The translations under genes were made by a program, and so were the position numbers. A stretch of DNA of 64,000 nucleotides from Hypericum androsaemum (Eukaryota > Streptophyta > Magnoliopsida > Malpighiales > Hypericaceae), in assembly GCA_963995505.1 (NCBI GenBank), contig OZ023182.1, forward strand, positions 7,060,707 through 7,124,706, given 5' to 3'. Below, piece after piece: positions 31,064 to 41,500 of the stretch (position 1 is its first letter; each line of letters starts with the position of its first letter). The notes under the pieces are model-generated. The model did not search any database and was not told the origin of the DNA. It saw only the letters and a list, made by a program, of their open reading frames with translations.

Positions 31064-31760
31064 TTTTGCCTTTGAAACTGATGTGCTCTTGTGTTTTTGC
31101 TTTTGAAACTAATGCACTCTTATGTTTTTTCTTTGAAACTAATGCACCCTTATATTTTTGTCTTTGAAACTAATGCGTTGTTTTGTGTGTGTCTTTGAAA
31201 CTCATTTGCGCTATATTTTTGCCTTTGATTCAGGTAAAGAGCTGTTATACTACTGGTGCTGCTTCTTGATCCTTTACTTTGATTCAATATGTCAAGAATC
31301 TGAAGAAGAAAGGTTATGTGCAGCTTTATACAACGTATGGTGATCTCAATATTGAATTGCATTGTGACATAACTTTAAGGGCATGTGAAAACTTCATCAC
31401 TTCGCGTGAACGAGGATATAATAATGGGGTTTTTCTTTTCATAGAAGCATTCAGGATGATCCCCTTTTCTTTTATTCTAAACTTCTTTTTCTCGCAAAAT
31501 ATTTAGGTCATGTAACTCCAAAGGAACGTAGATGTTGATTGCCAACGTGCACTTTATACCGAATGCTTGATGTGTCCTTTTATTATTTGTTTTTAAAATT
31601 GACGCGTCCATATATTTTTTCCTTTGAAAATGATATGTCTTTGTATTTTTACTTTTAAACAAGTGCACTATTGTGTTTTGCATTTGTAAGTGATGTGTAC
31701 TTTTTTTTTGTGCTAAGTGCTTTTGTTCTTTTTGTTTGATGTGCCATTGTTTTTTTTATG
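31064..31760 (+). repeat. Roughly 37-bp minisatellite flanking a gene fragment
   Basis: Imperfect units with the core CTTTGAAAcTaATG…CTTaTgTTTTT occur from 31064 to 31240 and again, more degenerate, from about 31570 to 31760. Both blocks are in the same orientation, spaced about 35–40 bp per unit. They bracket the cyclophilin-like fragment. Confidence 0.65.
31236..31460 (+). pseudogene. Cyclophilin-domain fragment, PUB49/CYP65-like
   Basis: One frame reads TTGAAS, stop, SFT…, then KKKGYVQLYTTYGDLNIELH, ACENFI and RERGYNNGVF. This is the start of the peptidyl-prolyl isomerase domain of the plant U-box cyclophilin PUB49 (CYP65). An in-frame TGA, a degraded linker and loss of everything after the GVF motif show it is a dead fragment. 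It is not obviously intron-bearing, so it may be a piece of one exon or a partial retrocopy. Confidence 0.75.
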
Positions 31761-32343
31761 TGATGTGTCATTGGCTTTGCCTGATATCATAAGTTTTCCA
31801 TTAAAAACTCTTTGTGTTCCCGTTGTCTCCTCGATGCTGTTGGACCCTAGCAGCACCCAATCCGACCACATGAAACTATATCATGTACGACAATATTTGA
31901 ATCCTTGAAATATATATTATCATATAATGGTTACATCATAATATATATCTAAAATATGAGTTCACAGTAAAACTAACATCTATTTTAATAAAAAATAATA
32001 AATACTCAGAAAATTGACAATGCAAATTTTCTAATATTTCAATAAATATCGACTTTAAATTATAAAGTCATATACAAGAATATATTAATCAACCTAATGA
32101 AAAAGAGAGAACTTCAAGACATGTTTGACTTACCGTGGTCCCTTTGTCCTTTCCCTTCAAATTGGCGTAATCATATAGATAAATGATAAAAAGAGACTAC
32201 GCACTTGGGTCAATTATTTTAATTTAATTAGATTTTTGATTTGAATTTTTAGAAATGTATTAAATATTTATTAAATTTTTTTCCACATTTTAGAAGTTTA
32301 CTCACTCGTATTTAGATTACTTGGCACATGAAACAAATGGTTA
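31761..32343. other. AT-rich spacer before the MULE nest
   Basis: No gene, repeat array or transposon terminus is visible in this 583 bp. Confidence 0.4.
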
Positions 32344-32882
32344 AACAAAAAAGAGAAAAGTCTATTTTAGCACCTTTTGGTATTGCAAAAAATCACTTTA
32401 GTATTACTCTGTGGTATAAAACTGATCAATTGAGTCAAACTTATTCCAATTAAAATTAATTAAAACTACGGGTGCCCGGACCCTGCCAGCCATCTGGACC
32501 AGCCATATCTAGACATTTCCTCTCTCTTCCTTCCCTTCTCTCTTCTCTCTATAAACCCAGACACTGCACGTGAAATTGCCCATGTATTTAGCTCATTGCA
32601 AGAACATCACCATCTCATCTCAAACAAGGAACTAAATTAAGCCATCTCATGCATCAACCTATCAGAACAACAAAACCAAAAAGGTCATTCATTTATATTC
32701 ATCAAAAAGAAAAAATCACAGTTCTCTGCAAAGTGAAGCACATTGCAATTCACTTGCAAACACCCTCCCTCCTCATTATTCCCTCCTACCCACCAAAATA
32801 ATCACATCTTAAACAAAGAGAAACCAATTGCACAACAACATCCACTGAAACCACCAGCCTGCAGAGCTATGCGTAAGCAAGC

Positions 32883-33005
32883 TCACTTGCTCTTGATCTC
32901 AACCTCGGTGACGAAGATCACTGCTATGGTCATATCCAAGAAAATCCCGTGCTCTACGACCCTTTCGAAGGCTAGGATCTCCCTATCGGCGGCATATGCG
33001 TCCTT
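32883..33005 (-). pseudogene. Captured fragment resembling the C-terminus of ribose-5-phosphate isomerase
   Basis: The minus strand reads REILAFERVVEHG, then IFLDMT and a Lys before a TGA at 32883–32885. VVEHG(L/I)FLDM near the C-terminus is typical of plant ribose-5-phosphate isomerases. The fragment is short, so the family is likely but not certain. It lies downstream of the transporter fragment on the same strand inside the MULE. Confidence 0.45.
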
Positions 33006-33089
33006 AATGGAAAATCACTAACAAGTAGCCTTCTTCCCTGGTCTCGCTTGGAGTGTGAACTTATGAGAAGGGGAAGGCAGGGTGGAGAC

Positions 33090-33266
33090 TAAGACGGCAA
33101 TAGTGGCGATGGGCTTTATGGGTTGGACATGCATGTGGTTGCCGAAGAGGAGGCCAGTGGCGGAATTGTAGATGGCAGTGAAGATGAGGGTTGTGGAAAG
33201 GTCTAGATGGGAGACCAACGTTAGGGTCAGGACAATCGAAAGTAACATCCCCAAGTCACTTACCGC
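33090..33266 (-). pseudogene. Captured fragment of a molybdate (MOT1/MOT2-type) transporter
   Basis: The minus strand reads AVSDLGMLLSIVLTLTLV, SHLDLSTTLIFTAIYN, ATGLLFG and MHVQPIKPIATIAV. This matches the first conserved block of plant sulfate-family molybdate transporters (GDLGTxIPIVLxLTLV…PMPVQPMKSIAAVAVS). Only this piece is present. Pro-to-His and Met-to-Ile type changes in the conserved PMPVQPMK motif suggest it is not under selection as a transporter. Confidence 0.8.
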
Positions 33267-33680
33267 ACCTAATAATTATAGGGTGGTGTGCCCATTGGTT
33301 CCACGGACGCCATTGACGGCGATGGAGAAGTGGGTGGCGGGTGGGTTCATGGAGTGGAGACGCAAGAGTATTATAATTGGTTGGTGCTTGACTTGGTGGT
33401 ATGACCAAAAGTTTCCACCGTGAACTCCCATGGTTGGTCCCTCTCTTTTGTCTCAAAGGGAAGAGAGACAACCTCAGATTGGGCTGGAGGAGAGAGAGAA
33501 GGCGAAAGAGAGAGGAGAATGAGGAGAGAGAGGGAAGATAGAGGGGAATGAGTAGAGACGGGATGTCCACGTGGCACCACATCATCACCGAACTCTGATA
33601 TGGTTGGTCCAGATGACTGGGCAGGGTTTGGGCAGGACAGGCAAGATTCGAGAAGCTACTTGTGGACCTAATTGATTTTA

Positions 33681-35521
33681 GGAGAAATTACTCTCAAATC
33701 TCTGGATTATAGTTTTATTACTCGCAGTTCCCTAGCTTTCGAAAACAGTGTATGAGGTCCATACTTTTTAAGAAAATATTGGTCTGAGGTCCCTAGTCAC
33801 CGGATTAGAGATCTTCTCAGGATATTTTTAAGAAGAACGATCTGGTGACTAGGGACCTCAGACCAATATTTTCTTACAAAGTGATGAGTGTCAAAACACT
33901 CTATCATCTATGTATGTTTTAGTGTCAACTTTCCATTGTTTCTAGTATTGTTGTGTGTTATTTATCGTTGTATTGTTGTATTTCATGTTTTGAACGTTTT
34001 AGTATAGTTATTGTGATTTTTATTTGTTTCGTTCATTTTTAGTTCAAGGAGGCTTTGTGGTGATACGGAAGGGTATTGGTGTACTATGGAGCGCGTCAAC
34101 GACGATCGGATCAGCCGTGAAGAAATGGTGCACGATCGGGAAGGCGACGACATTGGGCTAACTGACCTCGAGAGACTTAAATACCGATAACTTTCTCATC
34201 CGAAGTCCAATGGAGACGAGTGAGGTGGTTCTGGAAAGAAGACATCCGGGGCTACAACTTTGTTTCTTTGGTCTTCTTCAGATTCGAAGTCTAAGAGGGT
34301 CAAAAATGCGCATGAAGTAGAGATCTAAATCTGAAGACTCGCCTGACCAAAATTGGCCAAAATTCCGGGACCATTCCGGAATTTGCCAGAACGTTTTCTT
34401 GGCTGCCATCCCACACCATTTTGGCTGGAATTCCACTAACAAATTCCCCATACTCCACTATCCTCCATTGTCTCCCACTACTCCACTTTGTCCCCCACTA
34501 CTTCCACTTTCTCACATATTCCTCCATTCCACTCATTCATTGAAGGATTCTCTCTTCCTTCCTCCAAGCAAATTCCGTGGCTACTCTTCCCCTTCCAACC
34601 AAGAACGTGGCTGCCAACCAAGAGAAGAGGAGAGGAGAAGAGAAGAAGAACGTGGCCTTGAAGAAGGAGCTAGGAGGGATCTCTTGAAGAACCATTGAGC
34701 TTTCCTAAACTCTTCCTTTATGTTCATGTTTCATTCACCTTGTTCAATGGATGATTTGAGTTGTATTATGAACATGTGTGAGTAGTTTATTTGTGAGTTT
34801 GGTGCCTTGATGGCACCTACTTAGCCAATGGTTTTGTGGGGTTAATATGTTAAGGATTGTGAACTAGTTAATGTGTTTAATGCGTAATCTTGATTGATCA
34901 CCTTGATTATGAACTAAGTTAATGCTAATCGCCGGGAGGGGTTAGGATTAACGGACCATTTAACTAGTTAACTAGTTGCCTATTGAAGAGGGATCTCTTT
35001 AGGTGGTTAGTTGTCCAAAGGATGATGTTGACAATTGGTAGTTAGTTGGATTAGTTGGCTAATTTGTCGCGGGAGCGCGGTTGGTTCAACTAAGCCTAAT
35101 TAACTATCGATTTAGACTAGTTTGTCGCGGGAGCGTTGATTAGTTGCCTTCGAAACATCCGGACCATAACATGAACTTAATAAACCCCATATGCCATTTG
35201 GTTATTTAGGTTGTCATTGGTACCAAGCTCACTCTTGTTTTAATTGTTTAAACCATCATCTTGCTTAGTTGTAATCTTCTTTCAAGTAGCTTAGAGTGTT
35301 TGGAATCGACAACTCCATTCATAGTAGTCCTAAACTAGTGGTTGAGTCATATTCGTGGCCTAGCTTAGTCCTCGTGGGACGACAATTTCGTACTTACTCT
35401 TTATTGCAAGAAGGGTGAAAATCCTTTCTTTCACAAAGCAGGGACCTCATACACTATTTATGAAAGTCAGGGACCTGCGAGTAATAAAATTATAAACCAG
35501 AGACCTGAGGATAATTTGTCC
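33681..35521. mobile_element. Small MULE nested in the Pack-MULE right TIR
   Basis: An exact 9-bp duplication, TTGATTTTA, at 33672–33680 and 35522–35530 flanks it. The left end ggagaaattactctc and the right end on the other strand ggacaaattatcctc begin long TIRs (at least 80 bp). Most of the left half is a second inverted repeat (33770–33876) that can fold into a hairpin. Removing the solo LTR inside it leaves about 284 bp, so it was a MITE-sized element with no cargo. Confidence 0.9.
33882..35433. mobile_element. Solo LTR (1552 bp), family X, nested in the small MULE
   Basis: It begins TGATGAGTG, ends CTTTCA, and is flanked by an exact 5-bp duplication CAAAG (33877–33881 and 35434–35438), the mark of LTR-retrotransposon integrase. 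No coding region lies inside. The same sequence occurs in reverse orientation at 36437–37925, which independently fixes the ends. Confidence 0.9.
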
Positions 35522-35970
35522 TTGATTTTAATTAGAATAAATTTGACTCAATTAATCAATTTTATATAATATGATACTAAAGTAATTTTTTACGATATCA
35601 CAGAGTACTAAAATAGACTTTTTCTAACAAAAAATTATGGGCAAATTGCCCTTAGTCCCCCAGAATTGGCTTAAATTACTATTTTAGCCCCTCCTGTTTC
35701 AAAATCAAAAGTTTGGCCCCCTAGTTTACTTTTATTGAACTTTAAGGTCCCTCCCTGATGTCATCATTCAATTTTTTTTATTTTAAATCAAGAAAATGAC
35801 TAGTATATCATTCAATAAAAATAATAATAATCTTCTTCCCCGACCATCTCTCCCATTTGCAAAGCAGCGAACACCTGCAGCCGGCGAAGAAAAGAGGTCT
35901 GATGACAATGAGGAGCAAGAAGCAGAGCTGTCCTCACCGGCGTAACCCTAACGATTAATAGAGAGGTGTA

Positions 35971-36234
35971 GGGGTGAAAGTGGACGGGTTCGTGTGCAAG
36001 GAGATCGTGACCGTCGATGACTTCTTCTTTGCTGGGATTGCAAATTCCGATTCCACCAACAACACCCTGGGCTCTCTGGTGACCAGGGCCAACGTCCTCA
36101 AGATCCCTGGCATCAACACCCTCGGCATGTCCCTGTCCCTCATCGATGACGCCAATGCCACTGATGTCGTTCTGGTTGCTTTTAACAACTACCCCGGAAC
36201 ACAATCCATCGGTGTCCCCGGGGGGATCTGGTAG
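35971..36234 (+). pseudogene. Captured germin-like protein fragment
   Basis: The frame reads KVDGFVCKEIVTVDDFFFAG, then TNNTLGSLVTRANVLKIPG and NTLGMSLSLID. This is the N-terminal part of germin-like proteins, secreted cupin glycoproteins, just before the metal-binding box. After ID the sequence jumps to a segment resembling the late VVLVAF…NPGTQSI part, so the HxH metal-binding core is deleted or was never captured. A stop follows at 36232. It has no signal peptide in frame. Confidence 0.8.
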
Positions 36235-36436
36235 GGGAAGAGACAAGAACGAGTTTTTTCCCCAGCTAATTAAAGAGGAATCACCACTGTGAGCCATCGA
36301 AGAAAGGATTTTGTAATTGGTTGATTGTGTTTAAGCGAAGAGTGTTCTTGTCCAGATAAGAGGGTTAACAGTGTTCGAGGAAAATAAATTTTTGGGCTTT
36401 GTGTATCATTTGCAGGGGTGGGAGAGGGTTGGATGT

Positions 36437-37925
36437 TGAAAGGAAGGATTTTTACACCCCTCTTGCAATAAAGAGTAAGTAAGGGATTGTCGTCCCACAA
36501 GGACTAATTGTTAGGCCACAAATACAACTCGACCACTAGTTTAGGACTACAAGTAATATATTTGTCAATTTCAAACACGAGTTGGTTACTACAATGACTA
36601 AAATAGAAGATGATTTTAACAATAAAGGAAAGAGTGAGCTTGGTACCAATGACACCTAAATAACCAAATAGCCTATGCGATTTATTAAGTTCGTGTTATG
36701 GTCCGAGTATTTTTAAAGCAACTAATCAACGCTCCCGTCATTAATTAGTCTAAATTAATTATTAATTAAACTTAGTTAAACTAATCGTACTCATACGACT
36801 AATTAGCCACCTAATCTAACTAATTTTTTATTATAACCATCACTCTTTGGACAACTAACCACCTAATGAGATCCCTCATCAAAAGACAACTAATTAACTA
36901 GTTAAATGGTCCATCAATCCTAACCCCTCCCGGCAATTAGTATTAATCAAGTTTATAATCAAGGTGATCAATCAAGATTAAGTATTTAACTCATTAACTA
37001 GTTCACAAACCTTAGCATCTTAACCTCACTAAACCATAGGCTAAGTAGATGCCATCAAGGCACCAAACCTACTAATCAACTCCTCGCACATATCAACTAC
37101 CCAACTAAACACGTCCATTAAACAAAGCAAGTAAAGCATGAACATAAAAGAGAGGGTTAGAGAAAGCTCAAGATGATCTTCAAGCTTCCAAAAGTTCTCC
37201 TTTAAGTTCTCTACAAGCTCCAACAATGGTGAGCCAAGTTTCTCCTCCAAAAGGGAGGGAGAGAGAGAGAGGAGTTTGTGAGTGTTTTTAGGAAAATATC
37301 TAAGTCTAAGAGTTCTAGGTTGGCTTGCAAGGAAAGGCAATGGCTATTTATACAAAAATTCTCACTCAAACTAACTAAACTATTCCTAAAGTTCCAGCCA
37401 AGTAAAGTCATGGACAATCCCGAAATGGGCCCAAAATGGTTCATGAATTCCGGCGCATCTCGGCTAGTAAGTTCTCAGATTTGAAGCTTGAGTTTGGACA
37501 CATTTTCACCCTTTTAGACTCCAAATTTGAAGAAGACCATTAGAGACAAAGTTGTAGCTACGGATGTTTTCTTTCTAGAACCACCTTACTCGTCTCCATC
37601 GGACCTTGTATACAAAAGTTATCATTATTTGAGTCGCTCGAGGTTAGTCTGCCGAATGTCGTCGAGGTCCCGATTGTGCACCATTCTTCACGGCTGATCC
37701 AATCGTCTTTGACACGATCCAAGGTGCACCAATATCCTCCTCGCATCACAAAGTCTCCTAGCAATAAACACGAACAAAACGCAATGAAAATCACAAGAAC
37801 TACACTAAAAAATTCAAAGCAAGAAATATGACATTATATCAATACATAACAAACAAAAATACTGGAAACAACGAAAAACTAACACTAAAACATACATAGA
37901 TGATAGAGTATTTCTCCACTCATCA
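36437..37925. mobile_element. Solo LTR (1489 bp), family X, inverted copy
   Basis: Reading the minus strand it begins TGATGAGTG and follows the LTR at 33882–35433, including the shared motifs around gtcgtcccac(a/g)aggact and the cggaaggg…taacc blocks. Plus-strand ends are TGAAAGG and CTCATCA. An exact 5-bp duplication GATGT lies at 36432–36436 and 37926–37930. It has no coding capacity and lies inside the germin-carrying MULE. Confidence 0.9.
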
Positions 37926-38135
37926 GATGTTTGCCGAAAATTGGGGATGATGGTAGAAGAAGAAGATGTATTTTTTTGTTTTTTATTGAAGAGTATAACA
38001 GTAATGTCCTTGATTAAAAAATAAAAATATAATAATAACGTCAGCGAAGGGCTTTAAAATTCAATAAAAGCAAATTAGGGAAAAACAGTAATTTAATTAA
38101 ATTCCAGGGTTGACAACAATTTCCCCAAAAATTAT

Positions 38136-38566
38136 AGTTATAGAATAATTTGTTACAAAGCGACTAAAATTATAGATGCAAAACATTATATGTTTAGAGG
38201 ATATTTATCGGGGGGTTATAAAGTTATTTTATAATACAAATTTTAATTTATTATCGATTATGTTCAACATTTATGTTTGTTTTTTCTTTAGAAACAACAT
38301 TTATGTTTGTTGAACAAGTCAAATAGTCTCGACCTAAGTGTTTAGGATCCTATTTAGGAAAATCTATAATATCTTATGCATTTATTACGTAATCAACCCG
38401 CAAGCACTATTTAGGTTTAATCATCTCCTCTCATCCAATCCGCCGTGTAATTTCTACCTTCTCCATGTATGGAAGTTAAAAAGAGAATCAAAAACATCTT
38501 CTCCGGTTCCAGTAACCGCCATACGAACTCGAATAAAGTCAATCCAGGGAAACGATAACCGCCTCG
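38136..38566 (+). promoter_or_regulatory. Upstream region of the ZFYVE26-like gene
   Basis: The 431 bp between the MULE TSD and the start codon is all the visible space for promoter and 5' UTR. The first 280 bp is AT-rich. From 38400 it becomes more mixed and leads without a visible splice site into the first exon. The MULE insertion therefore sits within half a kilobase of this gene. Confidence 0.4.
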
Positions 38567-41500
38567 ATGGACAGGGAAACGGAGATCCTGTCGCGGCTAG
38601 CCGCGAACCACCTCCACCTGGCACAGTTCGAGCCTCTCCGGGCCGTCATCCTCGCGCTCCGGGCGGTCAACCCGGACCTATCACGCTCGATCCTCCAAGC
38701 GGTAGTGGCCCGCTCCGGACGGTTCGAGAGCGTTCTATTTTCCGGCTCGGCCTCGTGCTCTTCCTCTTCCATGCTGGCTTATCTCTCCGCCTTGGAGCTG
38801 CTCCAGTTCCCGGACCCCACCGCCGGCGCCTGGAGCTTCGACGCCGGCGAGCTGAAGGCCCGCGCGGAGTTTCTTGTCCTTGTCCAGGAGCTGATCGACC
38901 GGTCCGGGGGTGGAGGCGGGGCGGGGGCCGCGCTGGGGAAGCTGATGGAGCTCGGGGCGGAGAGGCTGAGGCCGGATGTGGTCGGGAGCGAGGGGGAGGA
39001 GGTTGAGGTTGGGAGCGGAATTCCGCTGGGGGAGGAGGAGCTGTCCCGGTTGAGGGCGTCGGTGTTGGATAATCCGGAGGTTTTTGACGCTTTGTGTTGG
39101 AATATGAGGCGGCAGTTGAAGGGAGGGGTTGGAGGAGGCACGGGGGAAGGGGAGGGTTCCAGGCTGGCAATAACGGTGGGGAAGGAGGGGGAGGAGACTA
39201 GGGAGGAAGAGGAAGAGGTGGCTGTCGTTGATAAAGTTTTCAATTCGGTTTTGAAGGTTGTTCAGTTGGCACATTTGGAGGCTATGAGGGATTGCTTAGA
39301 CGGTGAAGATGATGACGGGGCTATTCGCCATGTTCGCTACCTTCAGACCGATCTTGGCATGGAGGATTCCGAGTATCGGTAATTTTTTAATTTTGTGGGG
39401 TTTTGCTTCAGTAGTTTGAAGTTCTGTGCAACTGATGAATGGCGTTTTGTTGTCTGGCTTCCTTTGAAATGGCTGAAGTTGACATTAAGGCGTTGTGCTT
39501 GATTCTCGTTTCCTCTACCTTTTGGTTTTTTCTGAATTATTGAAGATATTATCTGGTGTTCATGGGCGGTCCTAGATTCGAACACTCTAACAAGACTGGG
39601 AAGGGGATGCCAAAAGAAAACCAGCCTTTTGATTTCAATACAAAGGCTGCACTACCTTGTTTGAAAAGATGACATGTAGCTCTGTTAAGATGGCATGCAT
39701 TGTTCACGATCAAAATGGCCTTGGAGCTGGTGCGACGATTGATATAGCATATGGAATTTGGGTTAGAATAAGATTATCTTGAATGTGCCTGTGGGTACCA
39801 GATACAATAGGAGAAAACTAAAGCATCTAAAAACAACCGGGTGCAAGGAGAGAATAAGTGTCTTCCTGAGTTGGAGTTGGGAACATTGAGATCTTGCTTT
39901 TTTGATTGCTGGTATGCCTCTGATTTAATTATCTCTACTTTGTTTCTGCTATTACTCTGGGGCTTATCCATTCCTGGCCATTTGGCAACCAAAATTTGTG
40001 TCTATGTATCTACCTTCTCCACACAAGGATGATCAACTGATCAAGTGCCTAGATCGGGAACCATTTGCTTGATTTTATCTGTAAATGCTTTATATTCCAT
40101 TTCTAGAAGATTTTTGTCTGTCCATAACAAATTCGACCATGTTCTGTTGAAGAAATTACGCTAAGTTGTTGGCATCAACCCACTTGTTGCAGTAATGCTC
40201 CTTTTTTATGTGTTTGGGAGTAGAGCTGTGGAGGAAATTTGATTCTTCTTTACTCTTAAAAGTAATTGTTTTGTGCTCATTTAATATTTATGATAGCAAG
40301 GTCCTGCAAGATCTCCTCGCGAGGATATTGTCAAGACAGGAGGGATATGGAGATTCCTGGATTATCATGCAAGAAAAGTTGCTTTGGATGTATGGAGAGG
40401 CACTGTCATCAAATTGCAGACACCTTGTTGAAATGATTCAGGTAAATGTTTCGTTTTCCTGTGGCCTATGCCACAACCCAGGACTTGGTTGCCCAGACGA
40501 AAACAACCTGCTTAATTTACAGTGCCTCAAAAATTCCAAAGTTTCTGACGAGTCTGATGGAACTTCAAGTTGGTGATTTAAATGAAATTGATCCAATTGA
40601 CTATGAAATGCTCATGTAGCCCCTAAGCACTAGAATAAGCCACAATATGCTTCGGCATGAGCATTGAGAATTTGAATTCTGATGATGTTTGGAAATTACA
40701 AAATAGCCTTTACTAAACTAATTGCATCATTGGGATCATGGAGTGTAATGATGAAGCAATTTGTTTGCCAAATGAGGACATATTTCGTCTAAAACTTGCT
40801 GCAGGGTATCCAAGATGCACTGCTTTCTGTAGAGATTGAAACGTCTCGAGCATCAGATGAGAATAAGGTTTTTCCACCTTTGGAGCATCTTCAGAGATAT
40901 CTGGATGAGGTTAAACCAGAAGCAAACTCGAACACTGGGTCTTCATCCCTCAAAACTGTTGTCAGGTCTTGCACGAGATACATGTACCACTATGCCCGTG
41001 TTTCTGGATCACATGTTCTTGAATGCGTCATGGATGCTAGCCTTGCAGCTGTAAAGAGGGAGCAGCTTCAAGAGGCTAACAATGTATGTATACACCCATT
41101 TTTCTGGTTCAAGTAAAAGCTGCTTGTAAGATGGTACCATTTTGCAAATTTGAATTATAGGTCCTTTTTCTTTATCATAAATTTTGCAGGTTCTTGTATT
41201 ATTTCCTCGACTCAGGCCCTTGGTTGCTGCCATGGGGTGGGACCTGTTGTCTGGTAAAACACTGGCTCGAAGAAAATTAATGCAGCTCCTTTGGATCAGT
41301 AACAAGTCACAGGTGTCTCGGCTAGAGGAATCTTGCCTGTACAGTAATCAATCAGATGAGGTAAATTTTACCCCCCTGTGGCATTTCCAAATATCTTGGC
41401 ACGTTTTGTGTGTAACAATATTTCTCCCAACCCACAGATATCTTGCGTGGAACACCTGTGCGATACTTTGTGTTATCACCTTGATCTTGCCTTATTTGTT

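Larger units (their letters stand above)
32353..35625. mobile_element. Pack-MULE with captured gene pieces, interrupted by a nested MULE
   Basis: An exact 9-bp duplication, AACAAAAAA, at 32344–32352 and 35626–35634 flanks the element. Left terminus gagaaaagtctattttag and right terminus (reverse strand) agaaaaagtctattttag begin TIRs longer than 150 bp. The right TIR is split at 33680/35531 by another element; rejoined in the mind across it, both TIRs continue to catctggaccarccatatc near 32510 and 33600. Without the insert and one TSD the element is about 1.42 kb. Its interior carries minus-strand pieces of two cellular genes. TIR length and 9-bp TSD are those of Mutator-like elements. Confidence 0.9.
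35639..38126. mobile_element. MULE with captured germin-like fragment, interrupted by a solo LTR
   Basis: An exact 9-bp duplication, AAAAATTAT, at 35630–35638 and 38127–38135 flanks it; the left copy overlaps the TSD of the neighbouring Pack-MULE. TIRs start gggcaaattgcccttag and, from the right, ggggaaattgttgtcaa. They match best at ttttattgaa(c/t)tttaa. Without the solo LTR and one TSD it is about 1.0 kb. The cargo is a germin-like gene fragment on the plus strand. Confidence 0.85.

Noticed and set aside
34399..34698. Open frame of 99 codons in the solo LTR
   Set aside because: Low-complexity Pro/Ser/Glu product within an LTR, not shared as an open frame by the inverted copy.
38338..39006. 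Open frame of 222 codons overlapping the first exon of the ZFYVE26-like gene
   Set aside because: It is a shifted reading of a GC-rich exon; its product is Arg/Pro/Gly-rich, while the overlapping frame gives the conserved protein and a matching splice site.
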